Made by a program: the position numbers and the translations under genes. A stretch of 60,232 bases of DNA from an uncultured Spartobacteria bacterium (GTDB lineage: Bacteria; Verrucomicrobiota; Verrucomicrobiia; Chthoniobacterales; Chthoniobacteraceae): NCBI GenBank assembly GCA_903933715.1, contig CAIZLD010000075.1, positions 1-60,232 on the forward strand, written 5' to 3'. Positions 1-8,015 of the stretch are shown one piece after another. The notes beneath the pieces were generated by a model. It saw nothing but the letters and a program-made list of their open reading frames with translations. It searched no databases and was not told where the DNA came from. The number at the start of each line of letters is the position of its first letter. The first letter of the stretch is position 1.

Positions 1-79
1 GCTCACTTTCAGGACGTTGGACATGTCCCATTCAAACCGCCCTCAAGCGATTAAATGGAACTGTTTTCGCGTCCTACAA

Positions 80-128
80 GTGGTGCACTTTGAAGCCTTC
101 TATTCCGCCCTCAGGTGGTGCACTTTGA
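80..128. repeat. Two direct repeats GTGGTGCACTTTGA, possible transposon-end remnant
   Basis: The 14-base word GTGGTGCACTTTGA occurs at 80-93 and again at 115-128, 35 bases apart, just before the first gene. Ends of IS21-family elements carry several short repeats of the TGGTGCA-type close to the terminus, so this may be the tip of an element lying outside the window on the left. No transposase is visible, so this is a resemblance only. Confidence 0.35.
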
Positions 129-145
129 CTGCCCGGCAACAAAAT

Positions 146-1255
146 ATGGCTGGAGAAACCAAGAATGCTGTTTTTGCCGGAATCATCTGGTCAAAAAAGG
201 ACCGGATCGTTGGATTCTGGCGTGTCGAGGCGCGTGAGATTTTTGGATCGGAAATTGAACCATTACCTTTGGAAGATAAAATCCCGGAGCTTCTGGAAGT
301 GCTTGCGGAAGCATTGGGGGGCTCCGAGCCATCCAATCAGGCGGCGCGGCAGGAGATTTCCAGAGCAAGCGAACACGGAGTGCTTCGTGCGGAGCAAGGT
401 TTTGACAGCGCACAGGTTTCACGCGAGTTTCAGGTTCTGCGGCGAGTCATTCGTAAGGTCTGCGCAGAAGAGGGCAGTCCTTTGACTGAAGCGGCTCGGA
501 ATATTGTGGCCAAAGTCATTGATGCCGCCGCCGCACTCGGGGTGGAGTGGTGTGGCCGGAAAAGGGAAGAGATCATCAGGCGAGAAGGTGCCCGGGAAAT
601 TGCATTCGCAGTCCATGATTTTAGAGCCCCGCTTGGGGCCGTTGCCCTTGCAGCCGCTGAACTCGCTGAAGCCATTCCCCAAAACGCCCAAATACCTGCC
701 GTGAAAGAGTCTCTTTCCCTGCTGGAACGAAATGTCGAACAACTCTCTGTCGAAATGGAGAAAACCATGCGGGAATTTGGCCGCGCGTTTTCTGGCCCCA
801 GTGAATTGAACATTGTCAAAGTGCGAATACACGATATTGCGGCCAGTGCGGTCGATCTGTTCGCGTCTCAAGCTCGCGCACAAAATGTAACCCTGCTCAA
901 TCAAGTGGAGGCCGACTCTGAGGCAATGGCAGCGCCGGATGCCCTTCACCGTGTGTTGGCAAATCTAGTCGGTAATGCACTGCGCTATACTCGAAACGGA
1001 CGGGTGACCATTTACGGTTTCCAAAAGAATGCCGAAGTAGAGGTGGTTGTAGAAGACACCGGCATCGGCATAGTGACTGAAAAGCTCAGCAGCATTTTTG
1101 AACCAGGAATAAAGGAAGCTAATAGCCCGGGGTTGGGATTTGGCCTCGCGATTGCAAAGTATTTGATGAATGCACAGCGCGGGCGCATCAAGATAGAAAG
1201 CACTCTTGGAAAAGGCAGCACCATCACCCTCACGCTTCCGAAACCGACGCTTTAA
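146..1255 (+). CDS. Cytoplasmic sensor histidine kinase with RsbRD-like N-terminus
   Basis: A 369-residue two-component histidine kinase with no transmembrane segment or signal peptide. Residues about 40-145 resemble the all-helical RsbRD N-terminal domain found in stress-signalling proteins (inference from pattern). The dimerisation/phosphorylation helix carries HDFRAPL with His157, followed by the N box (NLVGNALRY, about 273-281), the G1 box (EDTGIGI, about 303-309) and the G2 box (GLGFGLAIAKYL, about 329-340), so the catalytic ATPase domain is complete. The reading frame is open from 17, but the ATG at 146 is preferred because the upstream 43 codons overlap the short direct repeats and look non-coding. 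No response regulator lies next to it. It is the last chromosomal gene before the left end of the island. Confidence 0.85.
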   Translation: MAGETKNAVFAGIIWSKKDRIVGFWRVEAREIFGSEIEPLPLEDKIPELLEVLAEALGGSEPSNQAARQEISRASEHGVLRAEQGFDSAQVSREFQVLRRVIRKVCAEEGSPLTEAARNIVAKVIDAAAALGVEWCGRKREEIIRREGAREIAFAVHDFRAPLGAVALAAAELAEAIPQNAQIPAVKESLSLLERNVEQLSVEMEKTMREFGRAFSGPSELNIVKVRIHDIAASAVDLFASQARAQNVTLLNQVEADSEAMAAPDALHRVLANLVGNALRYTRNGRVTIYGFQKNAEVEVVVEDTGIGIVTEKLSSIFEPGIKEANSPGLGFGLAIAKYLMNAQRGRIKIESTLGKGSTITLTLPKPTL

Positions 1256-1317
1256 CCCTGCCATCGGCACCCAGTCGCAATTCGATGATATTGGGAAATC
1301 TGGAGCAGGAGAGAAAA

Positions 1318-1334
1318 TGGTGGAGGTTAGGGGA
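1318..1334. repeat. Distal attachment site (att, left end of island)
   Basis: TGGTGGAGGTTAGGGGA matches the last 17 bases of the tRNA-Ala gene (complement) base for base, beginning exactly at the CCA end; the match ends at 1335 and does not extend left of 1318. This is the displaced original tRNA 3' end expected after site-specific integration. Confidence 0.9.
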
Positions 1335-1386
1335 GAAACACTAAACCAACGTAAGTTGTTGATAATCAGCAGTCGTTCCCGCTTGG

Positions 1387-1407
1387 GGTGATGCTTGGTG
1401 TATCACC
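1387..1407. other. Short hairpin just inside the left island end
   Basis: GGTGAT (1387-1392) pairs with ATCACC (1402-1407) around a 9-base loop, downstream of the HNH gene stop. It lacks a run of T residues on the leftward side, so it is only a weak terminator candidate. The rest of 1335-1484 shows no gene. Confidence 0.35.
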
Positions 1408-1484
1408 TAAGTGTCTCACCAGTTCAAGCAGTTTCTTCATACAGCAGCATTCTTTTTGAGGCCAGCCCAGAAAGGCGTTCCAAA

Positions 1485-2123
1485 TTAGGGGTTAACGGCC
1501 TTAGTGTCCTCTTTGAATATCTTATCGAAGCTTTGTCGCTTCACCTCTTTAGCAATGAACGGATAGAGGTGCTCTAAATCGGCGAAAGACATTCGTTCGT
1601 GGGCGTAGTCTCCTATCACGGACGTTCGCTCATCAATAAAAGGGGACTCATTCAGACGGAGAACTTGAATTGTATACTTAATTCGCCTCTGCAAGATTGC
1701 GTGTGTTTGCGCCGATGCTTTGATGCGATACGAATAAAAATCCAATTCAAACCACGTATCTTGAATTTGAAACGGGTCTATGATTTCGCAATCCTCGCCT
1801 TTGTTTTCGTTGATGTCTTTTCGAGCGAGACGAAAATTCGTCCAATCATACGCAAGTTTGGGGAATTGGCTTTTCGGTAAAAAATGATCTACCGAGCTGT
1901 GATAATTGGCCGCTGGATTTGTGGCACGCGGAATCCAAGAGGCGCAATAGGCGCAAATACCTGAATGCGCGGCATACAAATCCGTATGAACTCGGCTCCA
2001 GTAGTTATACTGACGAAACTGAGTATTCGACGGGGCGGGAACTTGCGCGAGAAATTGTTCGCCGGGTTGCCTCACACGATATTCGTAGTTTGGTGGAGGC
2101 GGGGCTGCCGTGACGGGTATCAT
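1485..2123 (-). CDS. HNH endonuclease, PtuB-like, effector of the MTase-ATPase-HNH cassette
   Basis: A 212-residue predicted HNH nuclease. It shows a metal-binding pair C57-A-Y-C60, the core VDHFLPKS with Asp79-His80, then N96 and a final N-E-N-K-G block near residues 105-109, the layout seen in HNH proteins of the PtuB (Septu) type. The second cysteine pair common in HNH fingers is absent. The start chosen is the ATG at 2123 because it overlaps the stop of the ATPase as ATGA; a frame from 2168 is also open but would overlap the ATPase by 49 bases. Coupled translation with an ATPase of the PtuA type strongly suggests an effector nuclease of an anti-phage system. Exact family membership is inferred; the HNH fold itself is well supported. 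Confidence 0.8.
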   Translation of the reverse strand: MIPVTAAPPPPNYEYRVRQPGEQFLAQVPAPSNTQFRQYNYWSRVHTDLYAAHSGICAYCASWIPRATNPAANYHSSVDHFLPKSQFPKLAYDWTNFRLARKDINENKGEDCEIIDPFQIQDTWFELDFYSYRIKASAQTHAILQRRIKYTIQVLRLNESPFIDERTSVIGDYAHERMSFADLEHLYPFIAKEVKRQSFDKIFKEDTKAVNP

Positions 2124-3979
2124 ATCTGGACCCCGTGCTTCTTTGCGAAAAGAAGCCACCTTGGCCAAAAACGGTCTCCCGTAGGAAGCAGCTTCGTGAG
2201 TTCTTCGTGCGCATGCCTTACGGCTTTTTGGTCGGGTTCAGCTTCGTCTTGGAGTGCGGTAGCTCTCCGAATTGCCGCTGCCGCCTCAACCGAACGAGCA
2301 TCTTTAAGCCCGAACGCAGGAGATATAAGCCACGAGTCAACCGCCCCCCTTGGGCGATACTCCAACTCGTGGAACATTGCTAGGCCATTGTTTTGAATGT
2401 CCAGTGTGAAAAACTTATCTGATTCGTGCCGAAAATCGTTCTCCATCGATGCAGTCACAAAAGGGGAATGCGTTGCTACAAAGATTTGGCTGTCCAACTC
2501 AGAACTCAAATCGCTCAGAACGCCTAATAAAGCCGGTAAAACAGTTCGTTGCCATTTCGGGTGCAAATGCGCCTCTAACTCATCAACGAGCAGGACCAGT
2601 TTACTGGCAGTTCTTTGCTCCAAAGCGGCAGCAAGAGTTTTATGTTCAGTCCAAGCCCATATTACCAAATAGGCCATAGCAACCATTCGCTTGATTCCCG
2701 CAGATTCAAAAATCAACGGGATTTCCCCATAAGGATGCCGAAGAGTTGGTATTTGCTGACTATATCCTGGGATGCGCACTGGCTCTCCAAGAGAGAGAAT
2801 CTGCATCTCTGGAGGTGAGAGGCGCGCAAGCGTTCTGGAAAAAAGTTCCATTACCTGTCCATCAGATTCTGTTCCCCAAGTTACTAGGTCACGTAGTAAT
2901 CCTTCGATCAACCGGTCTTTCCCTCCCCAAACGCTATCGCGCTCAAAGTGAAGTTTTTCTGGAAATTGAGCATTTTGGTATCGGATTGGGTCCCAAACAG
3001 CAAATGCACCATCCGACCGAGAATAGAGCACCAAACTGCGGCTAACATCACGATTTGTCGGCGTAATCCATCCACGTTTCCCGTCAAATAAGGCCGTTTG
3101 AGGACGGTGCGCTATCATCCCCGCCAATTGATACGTGATGCTGGGAGTAGCACTGAAAAATGTTGTATTCCGCGGGGCCACCGGATAGTCGACCCATTCG
3201 TTTGTCAATACCCACCAAATCGTATCTAATAGAAAGGTCTTTCCAACCCCATTATCTCCAGTGATCAAATTAAGCCGTGGCGCGGGGTTAAACTCCAAAT
3301 GTGCAATTGGCCCGAGTGATTGCATTCCGATGAATGCAAGAAGGGCTTCTGCTTCTGGGCCAACATCAGGAGGCATTGGAAAACGAGAGATGATGTCATT
3401 CCAAGCTGCCGGCACTTCCTGAAATGCGTTTCTCTCATCAAGTGCGCTGGCGATAGATGTATCAAATAGAGCCGATACTTCCGAATCGGTTAATTTGAAA
3501 TCAGCCCGGAATTTCAGTAGAACATCTTGGCGAGTCGAAGAGTCAGGAAAAGTCGTGTTTCGGAAAATCCATGAAGCGAGGTGGAAAAGGGGAATGCGCT
3601 TTCTACCAAGGCGACTTTGCAAAACAGACAAATAATTTGGCGACCAGCCCCAAAAGGCTGTGCCTGACGAATGATCGAACGCGTCTCGGAAAGTCTGAGT
3701 ATTAATAGATTGCAGACCTGTAGAGGCATAGTTGGGTTTCACCCATGTCTTCTCACGATTCGCGCCTTTGTATGGCTGAAAAAACCAATCTGATTTCGGA
3801 TGGAGCTTGTAAAAGGCTCGCAAGAACTGCTCCGTGGCATTATCCAACTGAATCGAGATTTTGCTACCAATGGGCAATTCCATTTTCTTCGCCACGAGAA
3901 ACGTAATGAGAAAAAAAGGGTGAACCGGTGCGAGGTTCTCAACCGATTCATTGATTTGAGCCAAAGATAAGTATTTCAC
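2120..3979 (-). CDS. AAA15/OLD-like ABC-type ATPase with unassigned N-terminal domain (PtuA-like)
   Basis: A 619-residue protein. The C-terminal two-thirds is an ABC-type ATPase of the AAA15/PtuA group: Walker A GDNGVGKT (about 241-248), a signature-like ESAGIKRM (about 425-432), Walker B LVLLVDELEAHLHP (about 461-474) and the switch histidine in ATHSPF (His504). The first 225 residues form a separate aromatic-rich domain (WFFQPYKG, FWGWSPNYL) that I do not recognise; it could be the sensor or DNA-recognition part. The start is set at the GTG at 3979, which overlaps the methyltransferase stop as GTGA; an ATG at 4018 is also in frame. It overlaps the HNH gene by 4 bases. Known PtuA proteins pair with HNH PtuB nucleases, and here the pair is joined to a methyltransferase. 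Confidence 0.85.
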   Translation of the reverse strand: MKYLSLAQINESVENLAPVHPFFLITFLVAKKMELPIGSKISIQLDNATEQFLRAFYKLHPKSDWFFQPYKGANREKTWVKPNYASTGLQSINTQTFRDAFDHSSGTAFWGWSPNYLSVLQSRLGRKRIPLFHLASWIFRNTTFPDSSTRQDVLLKFRADFKLTDSEVSALFDTSIASALDERNAFQEVPAAWNDIISRFPMPPDVGPEAEALLAFIGMQSLGPIAHLEFNPAPRLNLITGDNGVGKTFLLDTIWWVLTNEWVDYPVAPRNTTFFSATPSITYQLAGMIAHRPQTALFDGKRGWITPTNRDVSRSLVLYSRSDGAFAVWDPIRYQNAQFPEKLHFERDSVWGGKDRLIEGLLRDLVTWGTESDGQVMELFSRTLARLSPPEMQILSLGEPVRIPGYSQQIPTLRHPYGEIPLIFESAGIKRMVAMAYLVIWAWTEHKTLAAALEQRTASKLVLLVDELEAHLHPKWQRTVLPALLGVLSDLSSELDSQIFVATHSPFVTASMENDFRHESDKFFTLDIQNNGLAMFHELEYRPRGAVDSWLISPAFGLKDARSVEAAAAIRRATALQDEAEPDQKAVRHAHEELTKLLPTGDRFWPRWLLFAKKHGVQI

Positions 3980-4842
3980 AGTAGTCTGCCTGAAAGGCGT
4001 TGAATTGTGTAACTGCAAAGCTCAAGGTTCAAATCAATGCCAATTGCTGGAAATCCATTGTCAAGAGCCGTGACTAAAGTCGTGCCGGAACCCGCAAATG
4101 GATCAAGGACAGTTCCTTTGGGCGAGCAACCGATACTCAAACACCGGTCAACCAACTCATCAGGAAATGGCGCGGTGTCCAGTTTTCCATTTTCGCGCGT
4201 TTGGGGGGGGATTGTCCACACATCCTCATCAATATTCTGTTCTACTAATGGTTTCCGATTGAAGTAGTAATATCTACTTTTCACGAGCATGAAAACATAT
4301 TCATAGCTGCGCCGTGGACGGTCTTTCACTGCTTCGGGCAAACATTTGTCTCTATGCCAAATTATTGGTGATCTTAGAACCCATTTCCGTTGACAAAGCT
4401 CAATTGCCACACGCCAAGGTATGCCAATGATGGATTTGCGCTGGAGTCCAATACTCAATCCGCCGCTACGATCTACGGCGCGCAATCCAAACCGACGTTT
4501 TTTGCTTTTGGAATCTTTGCCTTGTGACTCGCCTTTCCCCGAATAGTAGGTATCTCCCAGATTTAGGAAGACGGTTCCGTTGGGCGAAAGGACACGATAC
4601 ACCTCATCGAAAACCTTGGCGATGGCATCAACATACCCTTGCACCGTGTCTTCGAGGCCGATTTGTCCGTCAATTCCATAATCCCTGAGCCAAAAATAGG
4701 GAGGTGACGTAACGACACAATCAATGGATTCATCGGCGATTAAAGACAACCCCGCAATCACATCGCCATGAATGACGTTCCACCCAACCCCGGAGGAAGT
4801 CTCCCCGGAGTAAATCTGTGGTGATGTCATCTGCTTTGGCAT
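3976..4842 (-). CDS. Beta-class site-specific DNA methyltransferase (N4-cytosine or N6-adenine)
   Basis: A 288-residue DNA methyltransferase. The catalytic motif IV, VVTSPPYFW, is near residues 43-51 and the AdoMet-binding motif I, DPFAGSGTT, lies near the C-terminus, so the motif order is IV then I, which defines the beta class. TSPPY permits either N4-methylcytosine or N6-methyladenine as product; the target site cannot be read from sequence. It is the first gene of the three-gene cassette and shares its last bases with the ATPase start (GTGA). It lies 62 bases after the serine recombinase gene. Its likely role is to mark self DNA so that the ATPase/HNH pair spares the host chromosome. Confidence 0.88.
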   Translation of the reverse strand: MPKQMTSPQIYSGETSSGVGWNVIHGDVIAGLSLIADESIDCVVTSPPYFWLRDYGIDGQIGLEDTVQGYVDAIAKVFDEVYRVLSPNGTVFLNLGDTYYSGKGESQGKDSKSKKRRFGLRAVDRSGGLSIGLQRKSIIGIPWRVAIELCQRKWVLRSPIIWHRDKCLPEAVKDRPRRSYEYVFMLVKSRYYYFNRKPLVEQNIDEDVWTIPPQTRENGKLDTAPFPDELVDRCLSIGCSPKGTVLDPFAGSGTTLVTALDNGFPAIGIDLNLELCSYTIQRLSGRLL

Positions 4843-4904
4843 AGGCTACTACAACCTTAGATGGATGGGGAAGTCCAGCATTTGCTTCGGGGATTCCACC
4901 ATTC

Positions 4905-5597
4905 TCAACCTGCCTTGATTTTCCCGTCGCTTGTGCTGCGCCGTTTGAGAATATTCTGCACCGTCGTCGTCTGCCACGGTGCGCCGGTGCGAGTAGGGGC
5001 GCCTTGCCGGTTCAGTTCTTCCGCTATTTTGGCGAAGCTCATTTGCTTACCGGAGCGTTTACGGCGCAGGGAGCGCATGAGGGCGATAATCTCCTGTTCC
5101 CCCTCTTTTTCTCCAAAGGCTTTGCGCCCCTCGCATTTGCCGGTTTGCGCCTTCTTCGCTTCGCGGGCGCGGCGCAACTTGCCGACAAGGCGAGACTTCT
5201 CCAATTCGCTGAAAACGCTCTGAATCTGGATAAGCGCCTTTCGCATCGGGTCTTCGCTCATGGAAGCGGTGACATCCTCCCCGGTCACACAGTTAATGAG
5301 CGTAACGCCGTGCTGGGCGAGTTTGGCCAATAGGAGGGACTGAACCATCACGTCACGCGCCAAACGGTCAAGGGATTCCACAAGGATCGTCCGCACGCCA
5401 TTGCCAAGGATCATTCCCACCATGCGGTTGAACTCCGGCCTGTCAGCTTCCGTTCCGGTGAAAGCGTCTCGGAACGTCTCTTTCACGTAGTAGCCGTTTT
5501 CCGCTGCAAACTGAGCGATTGTCTCTCCCTGCCGGTCGAAACCATGCCCTTTGACTTGTCCTTTGCTTGAAACCCGCAAATAGGCGAAAGCCGGAAT
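4905..5597 (-). CDS. Serine recombinase (resolvase/invertase family) with non-standard start
   Basis: A serine site-specific recombinase of about 230 residues. The catalytic serine lies in YLRVSSKGQ, the conserved arginine block is LDRLARD, the long helix SELEKSRLVGKLRRAREAKK follows, and a C-terminal helix-turn-helix region (SFAKIAEELN..G..TRTG..W) resembles the 'recombinase' DNA-binding part. The family normally begins with a first strand of the form AFAYLRVS. Those codons are present, but no ATG, GTG or TTG precedes them before the TAA at 5610-5612; the only candidates are an ATT at 5595-5597 or a TTG at 5577-5579 that would delete most of the strand. The end given is the ATT. It may promote inversion, resolution or integration within the island; the gene may also be a decayed copy. 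Confidence 0.75.
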   Translation of the reverse strand: MPAFAYLRVSSKGQVKGHGFDRQGETIAQFAAENGYYVKETFRDAFTGTEADRPEFNRMVGMILGNGVRTILVESLDRLARDVMVQSLLLAKLAQHGVTLINCVTGEDVTASMSEDPMRKALIQIQSVFSELEKSRLVGKLRRAREAKKAQTGKCEGRKAFGEKEGEQEIIALMRSLRRKRSGKQMSFAKIAEELNRQGAPTRTGAPWQTTTVQNILKRRSTSDGKIKAG

Positions 5598-5647
5598 CTG
5601 ATTTTTCGGTTACACAGCCTGATATTCTCAGGATAACCGATTCATTG

Positions 5648-5677
5648 CAAACAATAATTCTTTAGATTTATTGTTTG
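5648..5677. other. AT-rich perfect 10-bp hairpin between orphan gene and recombinase
   Basis: CAAACAATAA (5648-5657) pairs perfectly with TTATTGTTTG (5668-5677) over a 10-base loop, four bases beyond the stop of the 513-residue orphan gene and upstream of the serine recombinase. It could be a transcription terminator for the orphan gene or a regulator-binding site for the recombinase-methyltransferase operon. Confidence 0.45.
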
Positions 5678-5680
5678 TTT

Positions 5681-7222
5681 CTAAAGGGGAGAGATTCGCC
5701 GCCGCTTACGAACCACTCGATGCCGCACGCGGACCTTATTTCCCTCTGAGTTCAATCCCCCGTTCGCTTGCGGTGGGGCTGGCTTATTTTCCAAGACTGG
5801 AAAGCACCCCAGCTTCTTCAACTGCGCTACGGCGGAACGATACCGGTCGGCAATACGGTAAACCTTCTGATCTTCTACCATCCTAATGATCCCCTTTTCG
5901 CGCAGCGAATCGATGGCCCGTTGCCACGCATCCGGCCATTGCGCCATCGAAATGCACTGATTGTTAATGAGGAGAGAGGTGATCGGACGAGCTGCGTTCC
6001 GATAATTCTGGAGCGCCCATGCGATGTCTAGTAAGGCTTGATCGCTTGATACTGGGGAGGAAATAACCCGCGATTGCTCTGCAACATGGCGCAAAAATTT
6101 ATCCACCACCTTCGCAGCCCGCTCTCTCAACCGGTCAAGGAACGAAAGGACGCCGGCCTTTGAACTAAATGTGTGTTGGTTGCTCCGATGCGCCTCCCCA
6201 ATGCTGGCGTATTCTCGTGGAAATTGGAAACGTTCATCCCCTGTCAGGAGGTGGGTGACTTCAATCCGAATCCGGCGTTTGGTCTTGGCATAGATTTTCA
6301 GCCACTCGCCTATGGCTGTTTGGATTTCAAGGATCGGCATATCCCCGTCTATGCCGCTATTCACTGTGTCGTAAGTGCGCATTCCACGGTAGTTCCTTGA
6401 GAACGTCCGTATGTGCATTTCCAAATCCCGAACCAATCCGGTAGAATCTTCCGAAGCAAACTCCCAATAAGTCTCGACCTTTTTTACGTTGAATTTGAGC
6501 GCGTCGATTTTGCAATCGTTCCCTACTTGGCTACAAGCGCGCTTGAGTTCATTCCCCACGCTTTGCACGATCTTTTTCAGGTATCGGGAAAGGCCTTCCT
6601 GCCATTCCTCAGGCGTTGGAGTCACGCGATAAGTGCCGGATATTGGCAACCAGTTATCTTCTTTGTCATAAGAAGCCTCGTCAATGGAATGCGGACGGGC
6701 GTTTCGCTTCAAGATTCCCTTTGGCAAATTTTCGTCCTTCGGACGATGAAGCAAGAAGCGAGTTGGATTTATCGATAGGACCAATTTGCCGGTTAACTTC
6801 AAAGGCGTTAGCGGTTTGTCAGCATCTTCCTCTACCGTCCATTTACAAAACCCACTAAAGAGCGGGGGAGGAATAAGGGAGGGCGTTTCCTTGCCAGATT
6901 GCTCTATTTTAAGCGGTGTTTTGCGGATTTGGACAGTTCTCTCTGCATTCCATTTCCGGGTATCAATCGTGTTGAAAATCCACCCGTAATTAATGCCATG
7001 ATTTTGACGGGTTCGAGTGCGCTTATTCCCCTGATAGACCGGGGGAGGAGCCCCAAGATAATTTAGGATAGCATCGATTTCATCTGTGTTCGCTCCCCAT
7101 GCCTGGAATCCTTCGATTTCAATTTCTATCTTGTCCTGCTTCCCCTTTTCCTCAGTGATTCCACTCTGCGGTATAAATTCTGGTAGATAGGGGGGAGGTA
7201 ATTGCATTCTTCCTTTTTGCAT
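5681..7222 (-). CDS. Orphan 513-residue protein with basic, winged-helix-like C-terminus
   Basis: I do not recognise the family. The protein is soluble, without signal peptide or membrane segments. It has a proline-rich N-terminus, a central region with the block NYGWIFNTIDTRKW near residue 77, a helical middle with many charged residues, and a C-terminal part (about 430-480) whose pattern WQRAIDSLREKGIIRMVEDQ followed by KVYRIADRYR resembles a winged helix. The last 20 residues are strongly basic (RVRHRVVRKRRR). These traits fit a DNA-binding protein such as a replication initiator or regulator of the element, but this is inference. The start at 7222 has a purine-rich GAGGCAGGG upstream; a second ATG at 7207 is possible. 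One of the three island palindromes (7274-7295) lies 52 bases upstream, well placed as an operator. Confidence 0.7.
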   Translation of the reverse strand: MQKGRMQLPPPYLPEFIPQSGITEEKGKQDKIEIEIEGFQAWGANTDEIDAILNYLGAPPPVYQGNKRTRTRQNHGINYGWIFNTIDTRKWNAERTVQIRKTPLKIEQSGKETPSLIPPPLFSGFCKWTVEEDADKPLTPLKLTGKLVLSINPTRFLLHRPKDENLPKGILKRNARPHSIDEASYDKEDNWLPISGTYRVTPTPEEWQEGLSRYLKKIVQSVGNELKRACSQVGNDCKIDALKFNVKKVETYWEFASEDSTGLVRDLEMHIRTFSRNYRGMRTYDTVNSGIDGDMPILEIQTAIGEWLKIYAKTKRRIRIEVTHLLTGDERFQFPREYASIGEAHRSNQHTFSSKAGVLSFLDRLRERAAKVVDKFLRHVAEQSRVISSPVSSDQALLDIAWALQNYRNAARPITSLLINNQCISMAQWPDAWQRAIDSLREKGIIRMVEDQKVYRIADRYRSAVAQLKKLGCFPVLENKPAPPQANGGLNSEGNKVRVRHRVVRKRRRISPL

Positions 7223-7273
7223 TACCCTGCCTCACCTCTACAAGAACGTATTGCCGTCCATTGCTTCTCTGTC

Positions 7274-7295
7274 TTTTTGCACCCGGTTGCAAAAA
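7274..7295. promoter_or_regulatory. Island palindrome 1 (TTTTTGCA-N6-TGCAAAAA)
   Basis: Perfect 8-base arms TTTTTGCA and TGCAAAAA flank the spacer CCCGGT. The site lies between the HTH gene and the orphan 513-residue gene, upstream of the latter. The same sequence with small changes occurs twice more at 9789-9810 and 9841-9862, so it is likely a binding site for a dimeric regulator or a replication protein of the island. Confidence 0.65.
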
Positions 7296-7337
7296 AAGTC
7301 CCGGGGGGGGAGGGTATTACAAACGGTGGAGTCCTAT

Positions 7338-7904
7338 TCAAGCACTCGCAGCCCGATCCCTGTCAGCTTCCACTACTTCTCGAAAAATCGTTTCGATGTC
7401 GCCGGGAGCAAACTCCGCTCTCAACTGGTCTAACGCATCACACCGTGGACAAACGGGGGTATCCAGTTCTCTCCCTTTCCGGCTCTGGACGCAACCAACC
7501 GCAATTTCGTATGCAGACTTTTGCCGAAGAATATCAGCGGCAAGCCTCAGAGCCCCCGTCCGCGCATACCCGGAGGACGCAAAGGCGGTATTTAGCGTCT
7601 CGGCATAGAGGCTTTGAAAATTTGCGAGATTCTCGGCAACGAGCCGGGATTCGTTGGGCGTGGAAAAGACCGTGGAAAAATCGGCGTGAATCTCCTTTAT
7701 TGCACGACATACCCATGCAGGATCACGCCCCATGATTTGCGCTATCTCTGCTTGCGTTTTGTTCCTGCAAACTAAATCCCAGAGGCGGCACAAATCCAAC
7801 CTCTTTTGATATTGCCGTGGAGTTATAGAGCGGGGGCGTTTGCTTGGCGTAACATGCGCCATCCCTTGCGTTGTGCAGTTACAGTTAGTGCCATGTGTAG
7901 ACAT
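7338..7904 (-). CDS. HTH protein with C-terminal CxxC, terminase-small-subunit-like
   Basis: A 188-residue soluble protein. Residues about 35-75 hold a helix-turn-helix typical of phage/island DNA-binding proteins: RLDLCRLWDLVCRNKTQAEI followed by AQIMGRDPAWVCRAIKEI. The middle is helical, and the C-terminal region has a single CPRCD pair near residue 153, possibly part of a metal site together with upstream cysteines. The organisation resembles small terminase subunits and other phage-type HTH proteins, but no large terminase is nearby. It may be the regulator that binds the island palindromes (inference). The ATG at 7904 is used; an ATG at 7862 is also possible. Its stop lies 115 bases from the orphan gene start. 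Confidence 0.65.
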   Translation of the reverse strand: MSTHGTNCNCTTQGMAHVTPSKRPRSITPRQYQKRLDLCRLWDLVCRNKTQAEIAQIMGRDPAWVCRAIKEIHADFSTVFSTPNESRLVAENLANFQSLYAETLNTAFASSGYARTGALRLAADILRQKSAYEIAVGCVQSRKGRELDTPVCPRCDALDQLRAEFAPGDIETIFREVVEADRDRAASA

Positions 7905-8015
7905 TTGAAAACCTTGATTTAAATTGCCTAATAATATAATGCAATCCCTTCCTCGTCAATGCCTTACATGCTTGATTCAGATGACATATTGGGTTTTATT
8001 CAAAAATCACCAAAG

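Noticed and set aside
1485-4842. Retron with PtuAB effectors
   Set aside because: No reverse transcriptase gene or recognisable msr/msd region is present near the ATPase/HNH pair.
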